Source: Bostrychus sinensis
Lineage: Eukaryota > Chordata > Actinopteri > Gobiiformes > Eleotridae
Length of the DNA stretch: 64,000 bases
Direction of reading: 5' to 3'
Assembly: GCA_020698575.1 (NCBI GenBank)
Contig: CM036242.1
Span: forward strand, 6,816,754-6,880,753
The notes below the pieces were generated by a model. It ran no database searches. It worked only from the letters and a program-made list of their open reading frames with translations, and was not told the origin of the DNA. A program made the translations under genes and the position numbers. Below are positions 1-11,638 of the stretch, piece by piece; the stretch's first letter is position 1, and each line of letters begins with the position of its first letter.

Positions 1-229
1 ATAAAAGTCCTTTCATTTAGAATTTACACTACACAATAGTTTTGTTTTAGTGCTACTAAGGGTTCATGTGCAGCCCTTGTGTGAAATTATTTTTGATCTC
101 AAAATCCACAAATTATATCAAGCTCAATGGGCAGCTGCGATTGCATGCACATTCTTAAAATAGATAATGTATACATATAAAACAGGTATCACTGCAAGCA
201 CACTGACTTCATCTAGTTGTACTCCGGAG

Positions 230-352
230 TCAGTTTGATGTAGTTTAATTTTGAGTCAGTTTTATTCCCAGTTTAAGTTTTAATCCCAGTTTAGACCTGG
301 TTTAGCCCTGGTTATGTGCAGGTTTAGTCCTAGATTAGTCCTGGTTTAGTCC
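230..352. repeat. Degenerate tandem repeat of GGTTTAGTCCT type
   Basis: About ten loose copies of an 11-13 bp unit around GGTTTAGTCCT (variants CAGTTTAGACCT, GGTTTAGCCCT) follow one another. The same motif recurs at 2325-2396 and 17966-18064. The class is unknown; it reads like a dispersed fish minisatellite-type repeat. Confidence 0.55.
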
Positions 353-359
353 TGTTTTT

Positions 360-1360
360 TTTTTTTTGTTGTTGTAGTACCACCCCTGTTGCTTTTCTTT
401 TTTTAGTTGCAGACCAAGGATCTTTGCAGCTTTCACCAGGTCTTGCCATAACGCCGTAAGGTTAAGATTAATAAATAAATGTATTATTAGTTAAAAACAG
501 TTAAAAATATGTTGTTAGTAACACGCCACAGTTTGGGGAACTCATCTCCCACCAACAGATTCAGGCGGGCCATGTAGGAATTCAGCCGTTTTGAGTGACC
601 CCTATGCAGTTGAGCCTGTGTCGTGCATGCAGCCCTGGGCAGTTCTTGCTCTTGCTTGGTGGTCTGCCACTGAGTAAAAGTCAAATATTTTCAGAGGTGG
701 TACTTGTTGTAAAATGTTTGAGAAACACTGCACTAAAATATTTCCAAAACATTTTAAGACAATATTTTCCATTTCAAGCATGGATAACTCATCTCTAAAT
801 GTTTAAACTTTTCAGGATACAATAATGTTGGATTTTAGTCAAAAGATATGAAGATGTCACACAGTTTTGAGTGCATGGTGTGTGAGCTCTTACCATGACC
901 AACATCTGGGATATCAGTCACTGACAGCGTGGACATCTTCTGCACAGCACCTTGTCATTACGAATCCACTCCTCTCCTGCACAAAAGAATGTATCATCAT
1001 CAGGACAGCACCTTGTAAGAAACGCTTAGTCCAGTTCCAAAAATGTAAGTTAAAAAATGAAAACAATGCAACATAGTAAATGTTTTCCTGCTCATTTGGT
1101 AGTCAGACCTGCCATAAAAAGCCTTCCACAACTGCACTGTACCAAACCTTACATTAACAAGGAAAATACTTGTGTGACAGAAACAGATGCCATGCTGTCA
1201 CTGGGGTAATGCGTCCTCATTTGTAAAAGGCCACCCAGTTTTAGACAGCAAACATGAATATGCAAAATTAATAAAACAATTCCCTTAGAGTAGGTTGTAT
1301 TACTGCATTTAAGCGACCTGCACAATTTATCACAAATTTATCACAGCCATCAGCCAATGC
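360..1360. other. No gene recognised
   Basis: AT-rich stretch without a convincing coding region. The segment ending GTTTGAGAAACACTG near 718-732 resembles the end of an hAT-type element, but no partner end was found. Confidence 0.4.
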
Positions 1361-1364
1361 AATA

Positions 1365-1712
1365 TCTAATAATAAAGTACGCTTTTTCTAGACACTCAAA
1401 GTCGCTTTTACAATTACGTGCATTATTCATTCACTCCTCAGTCACACTCGGTGGTGGTGAGCTACTTCTGTAGCCACAGCTGCCCTGGGACAGACTGTTG
1501 ACAGCGCGGCTGCTGCTAATCTGCGCATATGGCCCCTCCAACCACCATCAAATACAAAATCACACTAATATATTCATACAGGCAAGGTGGGTGAAGTGTC
1601 TTGTCCAAGGACAGAACGACAGTATGCTGTCTACCAGCAGGTAGCAGGGATCGGACCTCCAACCTTCAGGTTAGTGAGCAAACGTCTCTACCAACTGGGC
1701 TACTGCCGCCAA
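1365..1712 (-). repeat. tRNA-derived SINE, minus orientation
   Basis: Read on the minus strand it begins GGCGGCAGTAGCCCAGTTGG at 1710, which contains a pol III A box, and has a weak B box (GGTCCGATCCC) near 1647-1657. It continues through a GACAAGACACTTCACCC block and ends in a tail matching AAAGCGCTTTGAGTGCC. The same head and tail occur in the plus-strand copy at 13010-13256, and the tail again at 52225-52500, so this is one family with at least three copies here. Confidence 0.75.
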
Positions 1713-2324
1713 TATCTGTATCATATGGGATGGTCTGCCATCTGACAGAGACTTACACTGTAAGAATCATTTCTCCTATCAGAACCTTTAAAGAGTCCAT
1801 AATATGCTGTTTTTGTATCTTTTAAATTAATTTAGGACGCCTCTAGATCAGCATCTTATGTTTTGTTGGTCAGAAAACTCAATTATTGAAAAAACCCTAT
1901 TTGAAGAAAGTCATCATTTGACTCTGACAGAAACTCAGATTAGGTCCCTGTCACTTTAAGAGCTGTTGTCCCAGCTGCTGTCACGCCCCTTCACATGTGC
2001 TGCTGCAACGCTGCAGTCAGCGGTGGGTTTGTTTGGTTGCTGTGGGGCAGGTGTGAGCTGAACGGGACTGGGCCACGAGGGGGGAGATGCGTGATCAGGT
2101 GGAAAAGGCAGACATCGGTGAAACGTCTCTGTCCTTACAGGAAGTCAGCGTAAATAAATAGAGGATTACTCAAACATACGTGAATGAAACAAAAACACAA
2201 CTCCAGGTATGTATTTGATGCAGGAACAACATTAAAACATGGTAGAAAGCTCAAAAAAGTCAATTGCAATAATAGGGTAAATAAATAAATGTGTTGTGAC
2301 CAAATAAAGTTATTTCAAAAGTCC

Positions 2325-2396
2325 AGATTTAGTTTTGATTTTCCTAATTTAGTCCTCGTTTAGCCTTGTTTTAGACCTGGTTTAGTTTTTGTTAAA
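2325..2396. repeat. Second copy of the GGTTTAGTCCT-type repeat
   Basis: Short run of TTTAGTCCTCGTTTAGCC / TTTAGACCTGGTTTAG units, related to 230-352 and 17966-18064. Confidence 0.5.
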
Positions 2397-2399
2397 GGT

Positions 2400-2775
2400 C
2401 CTTTATGCTTTTTTTTTTTCTTTCAGCTTTTTATATAAATTTTGGACACCTTTGCATTAGTATTTCATGTTTTATAACACATGGAGTAGGTGCCTGTCGC
2501 CCCCTGCTGGGGAATGGATAGAGCATAAAATGGCTAATATGCATGGCTATTAGCAACATAACACTAACAAATTAATGAGCTCTTTGCTTTGTAGTGAGTG
2601 CAGTGACAGTGTATGGGCTTTAGAAACGCACAGGAGCACTTCCTGGTTTTGCAGGTCTAGTCTACATAGAGCCCCGAGACACGAGTGTTTCCAGCTCTTG
2701 AGAAGGACAGCGGCTCAGAATACAGAATTACTCAAACGTGAACAAAATACTACTCCAGGTATGTTTTTATTTTAT
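2400..2775 (+). repeat. Unclassified interspersed repeat, family R1
   Basis: Contains TTTGCATTAGTATTTCATG, GCCCCCTGCTGG, the TTAGCAACATAACACTAAC block and the closing ACTACTCCAGGTATG. Related copies lie at about 1925-2215 and 27040-27260 (plus) and at 25005-25330, 28140-28600, 31095-31790 and 51640-52150 (minus). No terminal repeats or coding capacity are seen, so the class is open. Confidence 0.6.
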
Positions 2776-2789
2776 GATTAAAAGTTTGA

Positions 2790-3161
2790 CGTGTCCAAAG
2801 TGCGGCCCGGGGGCCATTTGTGGCACGGGTTGAGATTTCATACGGCCCTCAGCTTCTTTCTGTACATTTGTGCAGCTCATCTAATAATCTTTGCCTTGAA
2901 TTTTCAAACTAGTTTTTTGAAAAATAATTGTAGTCACAGTTTTTATGATATTTTGTTGGGACTTCTTTTAGATTGTGTTTTAGAGAAAATCATTTATAAT
3001 TATTTGGCTTTTGAAAACAAAATACTAATAAAACAGTGTGCATCTTATTTATTCTGTATATGTGTTCAGTTCTTAAAAAACATCAGTAGGGACTATCGGC
3101 CCTTGAAGTTTTGCACATCTTCAAATCTGGCCTTCTTTGAAAAAAGTTTAGGCACCCCTAA
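2790..3161. mobile_element. hAT-like non-autonomous element
   Basis: Left end GTGTCCAAAGTGCGGCCC and right end AAGTTTAGGCACCCCTAA form an imperfect inverted repeat of the kind seen at fish hAT elements. An open frame inside (2791-3171) has no recognisable product. A second copy of the right end lies at 30995-31094. No clean 8-bp target duplication was identified. Confidence 0.5.
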
Positions 3162-3181
3162 TTTAGCATAATGGTAAACAG

Positions 3182-4370
3182 TTGTGTACAGCGACTTTCT
3201 GCTTTATATCAATTGCACTTACTATGACAAAACAAAATATCACAATATTCCACATACTGCATACCACATGTCTCATATTGTGCAGCCTTAATTTAAGCCA
3301 TGTATACTTTGGTAAAACTGCATGTACAAGAGGTGTGCTTATTTACAACTTACAAGAGAACTCTATACTGGCAGAAAGATAAAAAATATACTATGACACA
3401 CGCATATCATACAATGTGACATGTCATTTATATCTGTACATCCTGCCTTTTGAAAAGCAGCAGAGGAAATCCAGCAGGCTGTAAAAACAGAAATGAAAGT
3501 GGTCATGCGTCACATACACAGGCTTTTAAGGAACTGAGTCAGCACACAGCAAGTCATGAAACGGCTATTCTTATCCTGCCAAAGGGAGGAAAGATAGTTT
3601 AAAAATATTCACAGATATCCCTATGAATTACATACGGTACCAGAGCAGAACAATATGTCACATGTTTTCTGTTAAATTATCTTACGCAATATCCTCATCA
3701 CACACACCCCTGGAATTGGACTGTTATTGTGTAAAAAAATCAGCATTTGTGCGTCAAAAATGTCCAGTCCAGGCATTAAATCAAATAAATTTAGTGTCCA
3801 AGCACTGCCAACTGCTAAGTCAGGACTCAAAAGTGAAACGCGCTGAATATAGTTTCAATTTTCAGATAAACTGAGGTGTAAATATTTTTAAGACTTACAT
3901 TTTTGTTTAAATTACATTTTAAAATAAATGCATCAAAAAGGGTATTACTTAAAACATTTGGAAACATCAGACCCACAACCAGAACAAAGGCTTCAAATGA
4001 AAAAAAGTGATTTTTTCCCCCCAATATCATATAGCATCTATCAGAAAATCAAAACAGCCAAGGTAAAAGTTTAATTGATTTCTAATACAAACACCAATGG
4101 GCCAACCTCCAGTGCCTAAAAAACAGTGATATTTTAAAGTTGTATGCAATAAAATACTGGTCATATTGATAGCATTTATTTTGCCACTTCACTGAAAAAG
4201 CAGTTCAATGTTGATACTAGAAGAATGTTACAACTGCAGTATTACAGGTCATTTGGGCCTCAGGCGGGGTACACCCAGAACAATGCCCAGTTAGTCGTAC
4301 CTAGGGCCTGGTTACACATGTAAATAGATAAAATGATACATAATTGATGAAAGGACATCTTCTTTATCAG
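3182..4370. other. No gene or repeat recognised
   Basis: AT-rich sequence with only short open frames, none with domain-like features on either strand. Confidence 0.4.
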
Positions 4371-4380
4371 TTTAAAATAA

Positions 4381-4568
4381 AGCGGCACGGTGGCATAGTG
4401 CCTCACAGCAAAAAGGTCCTGTGTTCAATTCCTGGACCAGGTGGAGTTTGCATGTTCTCCCCGTGTCTGCTGCGGTTTCCTCCACCACTAAAAACATGTA
4501 CAATAGGTCCCCATGGTGTAAAAGAGACTCTGAATCTCAGTGGGACTTTCCTGGTTAAATAAAGGTAA
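4381..4568 (+). repeat. SINE with an L2-type LINE tail
   Basis: Head GCGGCACGGTGGCATAGTGC with a weak pol III B box (TGTTCAATTCC), then the common fish block GGAGTTTGCATGTTCTCC. It ends in TGGGACTTTCCTGGTTAAAT followed by AAAGG and an A-rich tract. That tail matches the 3' end of the LINE fragment on the minus strand at 14880-15320, which suggests that LINE family supplied the retrotransposition machinery (inference). Confidence 0.65.
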
Positions 4569-4677
4569 AAAAAAATAAAATAAAAAAAAATCTCACAATA
4601 AATCACTATAAATCTCGCACATGGCACCACTTCAAGCGCTCAAAACAAATTCTCTAGACACAATACAGTGTATGGAC

Positions 4678-5145
4678 GCAAACTTGTTATATCAGATTTT
4701 GAATTTTAAATGCCTTTGAACTTTTATCACTGATTTTTAACACAAAAAAAAAAAAGTCTGAATTTTTTTACTGAAATTTCAAGATCTAATTTCCACTGTA
4801 TTTCTTCAGTGATCAAAATTTGATCACATGAATGGCAACTAGTGCTTCCGGTACAAACGGGGCAAATAACACGAACATTTCACGCAAAGTTTTTGATGGC
4901 GTATTTTAGACTCTGAATCTAGCCAATCATATTTGAGGACTCAAAAATACATGCATTGAATTTTAAAAGGCAAATTTTTTGTTCTGAAATTTTGATCACT
5001 GAAAAAAAAAAAATACAGTGAAAATTAGATACTGAAAATTCTGTGACAAAAAAAAGAAAAAAAAAAAGTGTTTTCAGTGTTAAAAAAATTCAGTGGTAGA
5101 AATTCAAAGGCATTTAAAATTCTAAATCTGATGAAACAAGTTTGC
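4678..5145. mobile_element. Fold-back element with long terminal inverted repeats
   Basis: The left arm starts GCAAACTTGTTATATCAGAT and the right arm, reverse-complemented, starts GCAAACTTGTTTCATCAGAT. Both arms continue with GAATTTTAAATGCCTTTGAA and again with CAGTGATCAAAATTT about 150 bp inward. The arms are therefore roughly 170-200 bp around a short centre. There is no coding region, so it is probably a non-autonomous DNA transposon. Target duplication not resolved. Confidence 0.6.
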
Positions 5146-5149
5146 TTTC

Positions 5150-6520
5150 ATAATAGTGGCTTTGTCAGAAGGACGCGTCAGGATACTTCATCTGCATCTG
5201 TGCGGAGTCCTTAAAAAAATCTTTGCTTTGCTAAAAAATCTGTTTTGTGATATGAACATTTTACATGTGGACAAAAGGTGTTAACACATAAAAAACTGTT
5301 ATTAAACAATATACATGTGCCTTTAGACTTTATCATTAAATATTGCAAGTTCATCATTGCAATATTCAGCTATAACATATTTAGTTACCCCTAAATCTTT
5401 ATTTTAAAAAGTTATAGATTTCGATACATTGCAACAAATGCAATAAATTTAAAACAAGCGTCAGTCAAATTAATAAACTGTACAATTCAAAGAAACAAAT
5501 CAAATACAATCCAATTTGTGTATACAGCATATTTTATAAACAAAGGCAGTTTCAAAAGTGCCGTCCAAAATTATAAAATAATAAATAAACAAATACTTTA
5601 AAAACTTTACTAGTTCTTTTTAAAACAATAAAAATATACAAAAAATATCAATAATTAAGTAAACAAATCAATAAAAGACAATAGAGGACGACAGAACTCA
5701 TGCAGAGTTAAAAGCCAGAGGATAAAGTATAGTAGTACACAGTAGAGTTTGCTCTGGTTTTAAGTCTTGTGTTAGGAACTACAGGCTGGAGCTGGCCCTC
5801 TGACATCAGTGAGCGCCAAAACCAAATTTCGCTGGCCAGCCACTATTCCCTCAACAAAAAAATTGTTAAATGTATTTCTAAAAAAATGTGTTATTTAGCT
5901 TACTAAACAATAATAAAACAGGTAGTGTTTACACTAAAAGGTAAAAGGGCTAATTGCAGAGGTTGAACGTCGGTAGATACTTTTACTCAGGTAATTTCCT
6001 TTTGTAAATCCATTTTTTTCAAGAAATGTACCATGTGTCCATTTTCTAAAACATACTTTCACCCAAGTATATGTTTTAAGTGCCTAAATGAGTGTAAAGG
6101 GGTAACACTGTCACCTTGTAGTCAGAGGGTCCTGGGTTTGACCCTTGTTTGGGAGAGCAGTAGTAGTACAAGTAGAAGTTAAAAAATATAGCACCACCTC
6201 TTCCACCTCTGGCTATTTGTATAGTAAACAACGTTGACTTTTTGTCTCATGTTCTGTCAACAAAACTTAAAAACAGCTGCTTTAAACAATTAAATATAAT
6301 AATGTGGTTAACTGGTGTCTATGGACTGATCAAAATGAGAATTGCATAACGATTACATAAAAAGGTAAGAGTCAAAAAGGACAAACTCTGAAACTGTGTG
6401 GGTCCTCCCTTAATAATATCAAACTCTTGAATAATTATCTCTATCCATCTAAAACTAATAGCTAATCACGTGTTCAAAAGTGAAATAACCTAAATCTTAA
6501 ACTCTGAACTAAATACAGAG
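5150..6520. other. No gene; one possible SINE fragment
   Basis: Very AT-rich and without convincing coding potential. At about 6110-6165 a short piece with GGTCCTGGGTTTGACCC resembles the B-box region of a tRNA-derived SINE. Confidence 0.4.
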
Positions 6521-6589
6521 TGTGTGCGTGTTAACCTGGCCTTACCTGTGAAATATTATTGCGTAGTCATCTTCACACAGAGTCCACGA

Positions 6590-6856
6590 CCTCAGACTGT
6601 TTTGCTGCAGTGGGCCGGTCTGCCGGTGAGCTTCTTTAGTGATAGTGATCCCTACACCCCTGAGATCCAGCGGCCAGAGCTTGATGATTCAATCTGTGAT
6701 ATGAAGAGGAAACTGTCTTTCTCCTGTGCCCTATGGGGGACAGAGAGAAAGCAGGGAGGAGGGAGGAGGGCGACAGAGGGAACACCAGAGGTTACTATCG
6801 GTCATTTACTCCAATACAGAGAGCTTCTACTGCTGGAGTATTTGGGAAATCACTAA
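6590..6856 (+). CDS. Possible unidentified coding exon
   Basis: An open frame on the plus strand (full ORF 6524-6856) includes a stretch reading SDSDPYTPEIQRPELDDS followed by ICDMKRKLSF. This acidic/proline-rich composition is less random than its neighbours. A polypyrimidine-poor acceptor (TTTGCTGCAG) precedes it at about 6600-6609. I do not recognise the protein, see no continuing exon, and would not assign a function. It may be a chance frame; all three minus-strand frames of the same segment contain stops. Confidence 0.2.
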   Translation, partial: PQTVLLQWAGLPVSFFSDSDPYTPEIQRPELDDSICDMKRKLSFSCALWGTERKQGGGRRATEGTPEVTIGHLLQYRELLLLEYLGNH

Positions 6857-7207
6857 CACCACACACTACTGATTATGAATGTATACAGCAGGAGAAAATA
6901 TAAGCAAAACAAAACTCAGAGCAAAATAAAAGCAGGAAGGGTTGGAACGCTGCTGTTGCGGGCTGGGAACAATAGGGCCAAAAATGTTGGTGTATTAGCG
7001 GGCAGGATAGCAAAAATAAAAAGTTTAATTGTGTGTAAGCATTGAAAAAACCTATTACAATACAATGTACACACCAGAATGCAGAGCTAAGTAGTGATAA
7101 TAACATTAAGTGTGAGTAGAGTCTAGTATGGGATATTCTGCTCTACCTTTATGTGCAATAAATCTTATAAATGAAAAGTAACAAGTATTTGCTGAATACA
7201 TTGTCAG

Positions 7208-7672
7208 TGCATTTACATGGCACATCATACTCCGATTAAGCTCATACTCTGAATAAGGTGTTTGTGCTACTGGAACTGGAATATTACTGTTTGCATGTTA
7301 AAAAAATATTCTGATTAAGCTGGTTAGAGATTTAGAAGGGGGAGAGTAAATCCTGGAGTGTAGCGGTAAGAGGCTGGAGGTAAAGCTAATGCTAACACTA
7401 CGGTAGTCTTCCTATTTCCTGTTTAGTCCCAGCTTTCTGTGCATTATACTGTCCGCCCTGTGCAACTGTACTAACCCTACATTTTAACAATTCACTATAT
7501 AACATCACTAGTTTGATCTGTGTTAATGTAAACGTTAAGAATAAATACAATTTTTATTTTATTAAGCGAGCCCCGCGGCGCCTTCTAAAAAACTTTTCTA
7601 AATATGACCTTCATCTTTAAAGTACAGTCACGTTCAGATTAAGATCGGAATATTCTAATGGATGTAAATGTG
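7208..7672. mobile_element. MITE with GCATTTACAT-type termini
   Basis: The left end GTGCATTTACATGGCAC and the right end, reverse-complemented as CCACATTTACATCCATTAG, form an imperfect inverted repeat. Both are followed by ATTCCGAT-type motifs (TACTCCGATTAA / ATATTCCGATCT). About 465 bp, non-coding; terminal style fits fish hAT-like MITEs. Confidence 0.5.
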
Positions 7673-7819
7673 GTGATTGCTTAAGCTGTCTAAGTAACTT
7701 TATTTTTAAGTCATTATATTTATTTTAAATGTATTTTCAAGGCAAAGTTTGGGTATATACATTTTATTTTATTCTATTTCACTACCAACCTCTACTCTAC
7801 CTCTCAAAAAATACTCAAA

Positions 7820-8170
7820 TCGTGAAATCGAATTTAGAGGAAATTATCGTCCTCCAACTAGCGCCACATTGTTTCCTGTGTTGTGGCTAATGCTAATATT
7901 AGTGCCCAGAGTATAATGTGGAGACTCCGCGCCACTAATAATCACAGAAGGAGTCTCATTAGCTCTGTAATGTCTTTACAGTTTGGCCAAAACCAACAGC
8001 GTAGTGTGGTGTGCAGCACTAACTCACGTACTTTATTAGCCATTTGTTTGAAAGCTTTGCCTTCATTTGATGTATAAATTAGAACTTCAATGTGAGAGTA
8101 ATGCACACTGCTGCCGCTTCACTTTAATTTGTGCATGCAGATATTTAGCATAAAAAATAACTGTCTTAAA
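7820..8170 (+). repeat. Unclassified interspersed repeat, family R2, copy 1
   Basis: Shares an ordered set of blocks with 9030-9230, 9415-9880 and 46325-46860: TTTAGAGGAAA, GTGGCTAATGCTAAT, GGAGACTC, AATAATCACAGA, TCTGTAATG, GCTAACTTACTTT-type, ATTAGCCAT, GGTGTATAA, GTAATGCACACTGCTGC. Length and order are constant while the sequence is diverged, so these are old copies of one element. No ORF. Confidence 0.6.
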
Positions 8171-9029
8171 ATTGTAAATAGACTGAAATTTGAAGAAAAA
8201 AATATATATATAAAATCGAGATTCAAATTTTTAGCCATGGAAGATTCTGTGAGGCAATTAGTTTTTTTGTGATACAGAAATTGTGATAGCTGATATTGCG
8301 ATAATACATTTACAAAATATTGTGCAGTCCTATTCTACAAGAATGTGTGTGATGAATTAATATCTTTAGTGTAATTTATATTGTAAATCCTGTGTAGGTA
8401 ATTTAGGCAGTGAGTGGTTGGAGTTGGCTATCACCTAAACAGCCGAAAACACTGTTCAACCAAAAAGTCAACATCTACAAAAAGGCCAGATATTTAGGAA
8501 TGTTAGTATTTTGCACTCCAACATACTTCTCTCTACCGGCAAGTGTAATGTTTGCCGCGGCTTTGCTTTTCCTGTGACCCTGTGTCATCTCCACCCAATC
8601 TGTCCAAGTCCAATGTCCCCCGCACCTTATCAGTCACTCACCTTTCCTCATGTGTGCACCCTCATTGACTCCAGCTAAACTGGCACAACTGACAAGGTCA
8701 ATAAAATCATCAATGTAACGCAATGCTTGGCTGCAATCTTAGCATTTGAATTTCAGATTTTATTAGTCTATGGGTCTATAAATATACTAGAAATATAGTA
8801 ATAGAGTTGTCAAGTTATCATATTGCCTACGTTGTATACCAAATTTGAACATGGTCCAAAGCATAAATTAAAATGAGATGCTTATAATACTGATAACTTG
8901 CATGTTGTTTTGAAATTAAAGCAGCTTGTGTTAATGTTGGGGCCAGAGGAAAAACTTCACCTAGAGGAGCAACTTTAGCTGAATTTGCTAAAAGTTGACT
9001 TTGTACAATTTCAGAATGAATAGTTAACA

Positions 9030-9230
9030 AGTAGGGCTGGGCGAGAAAGCCAGTTGAATTCATTCACATTTTTAATTTTGATAGCCATATTATAAAATTG
9101 AATTAAACAGAAAAAGCATCCTCCGAGCACTGCACTGTACACCGTGTGGTGGCTAATGCTACTGCAAGAGCCCACATCAGCTTAAATACTGACTGCAGAC
9201 ACACCAGGAGTTAATGCAAAAACAATTACT
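9030..9230 (+). repeat. R2 repeat, copy 2 (5' part only)
   Basis: Begins TAGGGCTGGGCGA, then ATTCATTCACATTTTTAATT, CATCCTCCGAGCACTGCACTG, GTGGTGGCTAATGCTA and AAATACTGACTGCAGAC. It matches the 5' halves of 9415-9880 and 46325-46860 and stops after about 200 bp. Confidence 0.55.
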
Positions 9231-9405
9231 TAAAGTCAGCAAAAAACCTGATGTGAAAGTCGAAAGTCTTTGAAATCAAAAAGTTCCCATGTGCACAATA
9301 ATAGCATGGGTGTATATCTAAAAGTAAAAAAAAAATGTTTAGTCATTTTTTCACTTCTTCTAGTGTGACCTCTGACCAGTTCACGCTGGGTGGAGCAGTG
9401 CTGAG
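9226..9405 (+). repeat. Direct repeat, copy 1
   Basis: Matches 10634-10822 through AAAGTCAGCAAAAAAC, AAAAAGTTCCCATGTG, TTCACTTCTTCTAGTGTGAC and GGGTGGAGCAGTG. About 180 bp with small indels; class unknown. Confidence 0.65.
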
Positions 9406-9414
9406 AAATAGGGC

Positions 9415-9880
9415 GGGGCGATAAATCGTATTCAGTTCATTCACATTTTTAATTATGGCCAATAGCCATATCGTAAAATCAAAGTGTAAATAAAGTCTTT
9501 CCAGCACTGCGCGGTACACTGTGTTGCTGCTAATGCTAATGCTCAGAGCATTACTAACTCTGGAGACTCTGCAGATGCTAAAAACATTAATAATCTAAGA
9601 GAAAGGAGGCTTTTACTTCTGTAATGCCTTTGTTTAACAGGTGGCTGCAGGTTGGCAAAAATGAGAAGCATAATGTGTGCAGCGCTAACTTACTTTGTTT
9701 AAGTATGCTAATTAGCCATATGTTAGATAGTGTCTTCATATGGTGTATAACTTAGAATAGACCTGGTTGTTACAAACAGGAAGGGCCAAACTAAAATACT
9801 TTTTTTTTTTACTGAGGGTAATGCACACTGCTGCTGCGTTGCTGCTGTTTTGTACAGGCATTTATCACAAAAATATAGTC
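9415..9880 (+). repeat. R2 repeat, copy 3
   Basis: The longest clean copy of the family. It starts GGGCGATAAATCGTATTCAG, passes through GCTAATGCTAATGCTCAGAG and GGTGTATAACTTAGAATAG, and ends GTAATGCACACTGCTGC with TTTTGTACAGGCATTTA. The start resembles the GGGCTGGGCGATA termini of fish hAT-type MITEs. Confidence 0.6.
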
Positions 9881-10035
9881 CTTCAATATTCTCATTAAAA
9901 ATAATATACTATATTTTACTGTATTTTAGTAGTGAGACAGGAATGAAAAAAAATTGATTAAAATCATAAAAATCTGCAAAAAAAAATCTTAATTTTATTT
10001 TTTAGCTATATTGCTCAGCCTTAATGTCAACTAAG

Positions 10036-10380
10036 TAGGGCTGGGTAAACAATACCTTTGTGATATTGAAAGGAAAGTTACAACACTACTAGTATCAATA
10101 AATATAATTTTTACTGAAATTTGTATACAATACCAAGTTTCAATACCTTGTGGGACCTTTAATGTTCCTTTGCATGTATGAATCAAATAAATAACACAGA
10201 ATAAATCATACAAATGGCTGGTTTTAACTTACAGCAAAAAATTGTGCTTTAAAAATTGGTTGTAGAAGCTTAATTAGCGCACCATAGGTATTAGAAAAAA
10301 TATTGCTCAGGTACCAGTATTGAAAACCAGGTATTGTTTAAGTACTGGTATCAAAAAAATCTAAACGGTACCCAGCCCTA
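10036..10380. mobile_element. MITE with TAGGGCTGGGTA inverted termini
   Basis: Starts TAGGGCTGGGTA and ends TACCCAGCCCTA, a perfect 12-bp inverted repeat. Inner parts also pair loosely around AATACC / GGTATT motifs. 345 bp, non-coding. This terminus style is common for hAT-like MITEs in fish. No clear 8-bp target duplication was seen. Confidence 0.65.
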
Positions 10381-10633
10381 CAAGTACGTAATATTTTTAA
10401 AAATGTAAGCTAAATAATACAGTAGTCTATAAAGTAAACGAATTCTCTGCAGACATGCATGTGTAGAAGAGTCGGTCAATCTCGTTATTGGTAAACTAGT
10501 CATTTACCAACATCTTGGTTCTATCCAGAAGATGCATATCACTCTAGTCTATTCAGCAATTTAAGGTTGACACCCTTTTGTTAAGCAAACATGACTATGG
10601 GAAAATTTGACTTTCCCAGGAGTTTAAACCAAT

Positions 10634-10822
10634 AATACTTTGTTAAAGTCAGCAAAAAACAGAAGTCCTTGAAAACAAAAAGTTCCCATGTGAATAATAA
10701 TAGTTTGGGTGTACCATCTAAAAGGTAAAAAAAAAAAAAAAGCATGTTTAGTCAAGTTTTCACTTCTTCTAGTGTGACCTTTGACCGATTGACTTTGGGT
10801 GGAGCAGTGATGAGAACTTGTT
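10634..10822 (+). repeat. Direct repeat, copy 2
   Basis: Partner of 9226-9405, including an expanded A-tract at about 10727-10741. Confidence 0.65.
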
Positions 10823-11143
10823 AATGGTATGTGAGGTCAGTAGTGTGCTAAAACAGGGTAGCTCCAGGGTTTGTCTTGTGAAATTTAAGTCATTTTTAGG
10901 ACTTTTTATTGCCACTTAGAGTAAAATTTAATGCCAGCATTGTCAACAACAGAACAATAATCTGTATGAATTTTACACTAAGAAATTATCTGTACTGCTC
11001 TCTGAAATTCAAGAGTTTTATTTTAAAAGTCTAACACAGATGAAAGAACTCCAGTGCTACATTAAAAAATAAAAAAACAAATCATGAATAAACTAATCAT
11101 GCATTTCAATACATTTTTTTCAATAAATATATTTTGTTATTGC

Positions 11144-11638
11144 GGTCACTGTTAGGGTGCAACGATCTGTTTTTGCAATGATACGATACGTATTGATTAG
11201 AATTGTTTTGATAATTCAAGAACAGTACTGGCTAATTTGGAATGATCCAATACAAATTTCATTTAGCATTTTCATATTTATAATTGATGCAGCAAGTTTT
11301 TGCCAAAAATTATAAAAGTTTACTCTCAAATGTAGCATTGACATTATGTACAGCAGAGATCAAGCAAAGAAAAGTTGAATATAACATTTTATTTAATTAG
11401 AAATACACAAATTACATCCAAAAAGATGTATCTGGTTTTATTTTAACATGAAAATTTCCAATATCAATATTTCTGATATTATCAATCGATTTTCCATTTA
11501 TATCGATACAGACTTCTTAGAAAATGATGCAATTTGATACAAGGTAATTTGTATCGATACAGTTCTATCATAGAAAAAAACAAAAAAAACAAACACAATA
11601 CATCAATATAGTTACTGTATCGTTACACCCCTAGTGAC
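11144..11638. mobile_element. hAT-like MITE with TAGGGGTGTAACGATAC ends
   Basis: Left end GGTCACTGTTAGGGTGCAAC, then GAT; the right end reverse-complemented reads GGGTCACTAGGGGTGTAACG, then ATAC. The interior holds internal GTATCGATACAG-type motifs and no coding frame. About 495 bp. Confidence 0.6.

Noticed and set aside
2791..3171. 126-aa plus-strand ORF
   Set aside because: It lies wholly within a MITE-like element and has no recognisable features.
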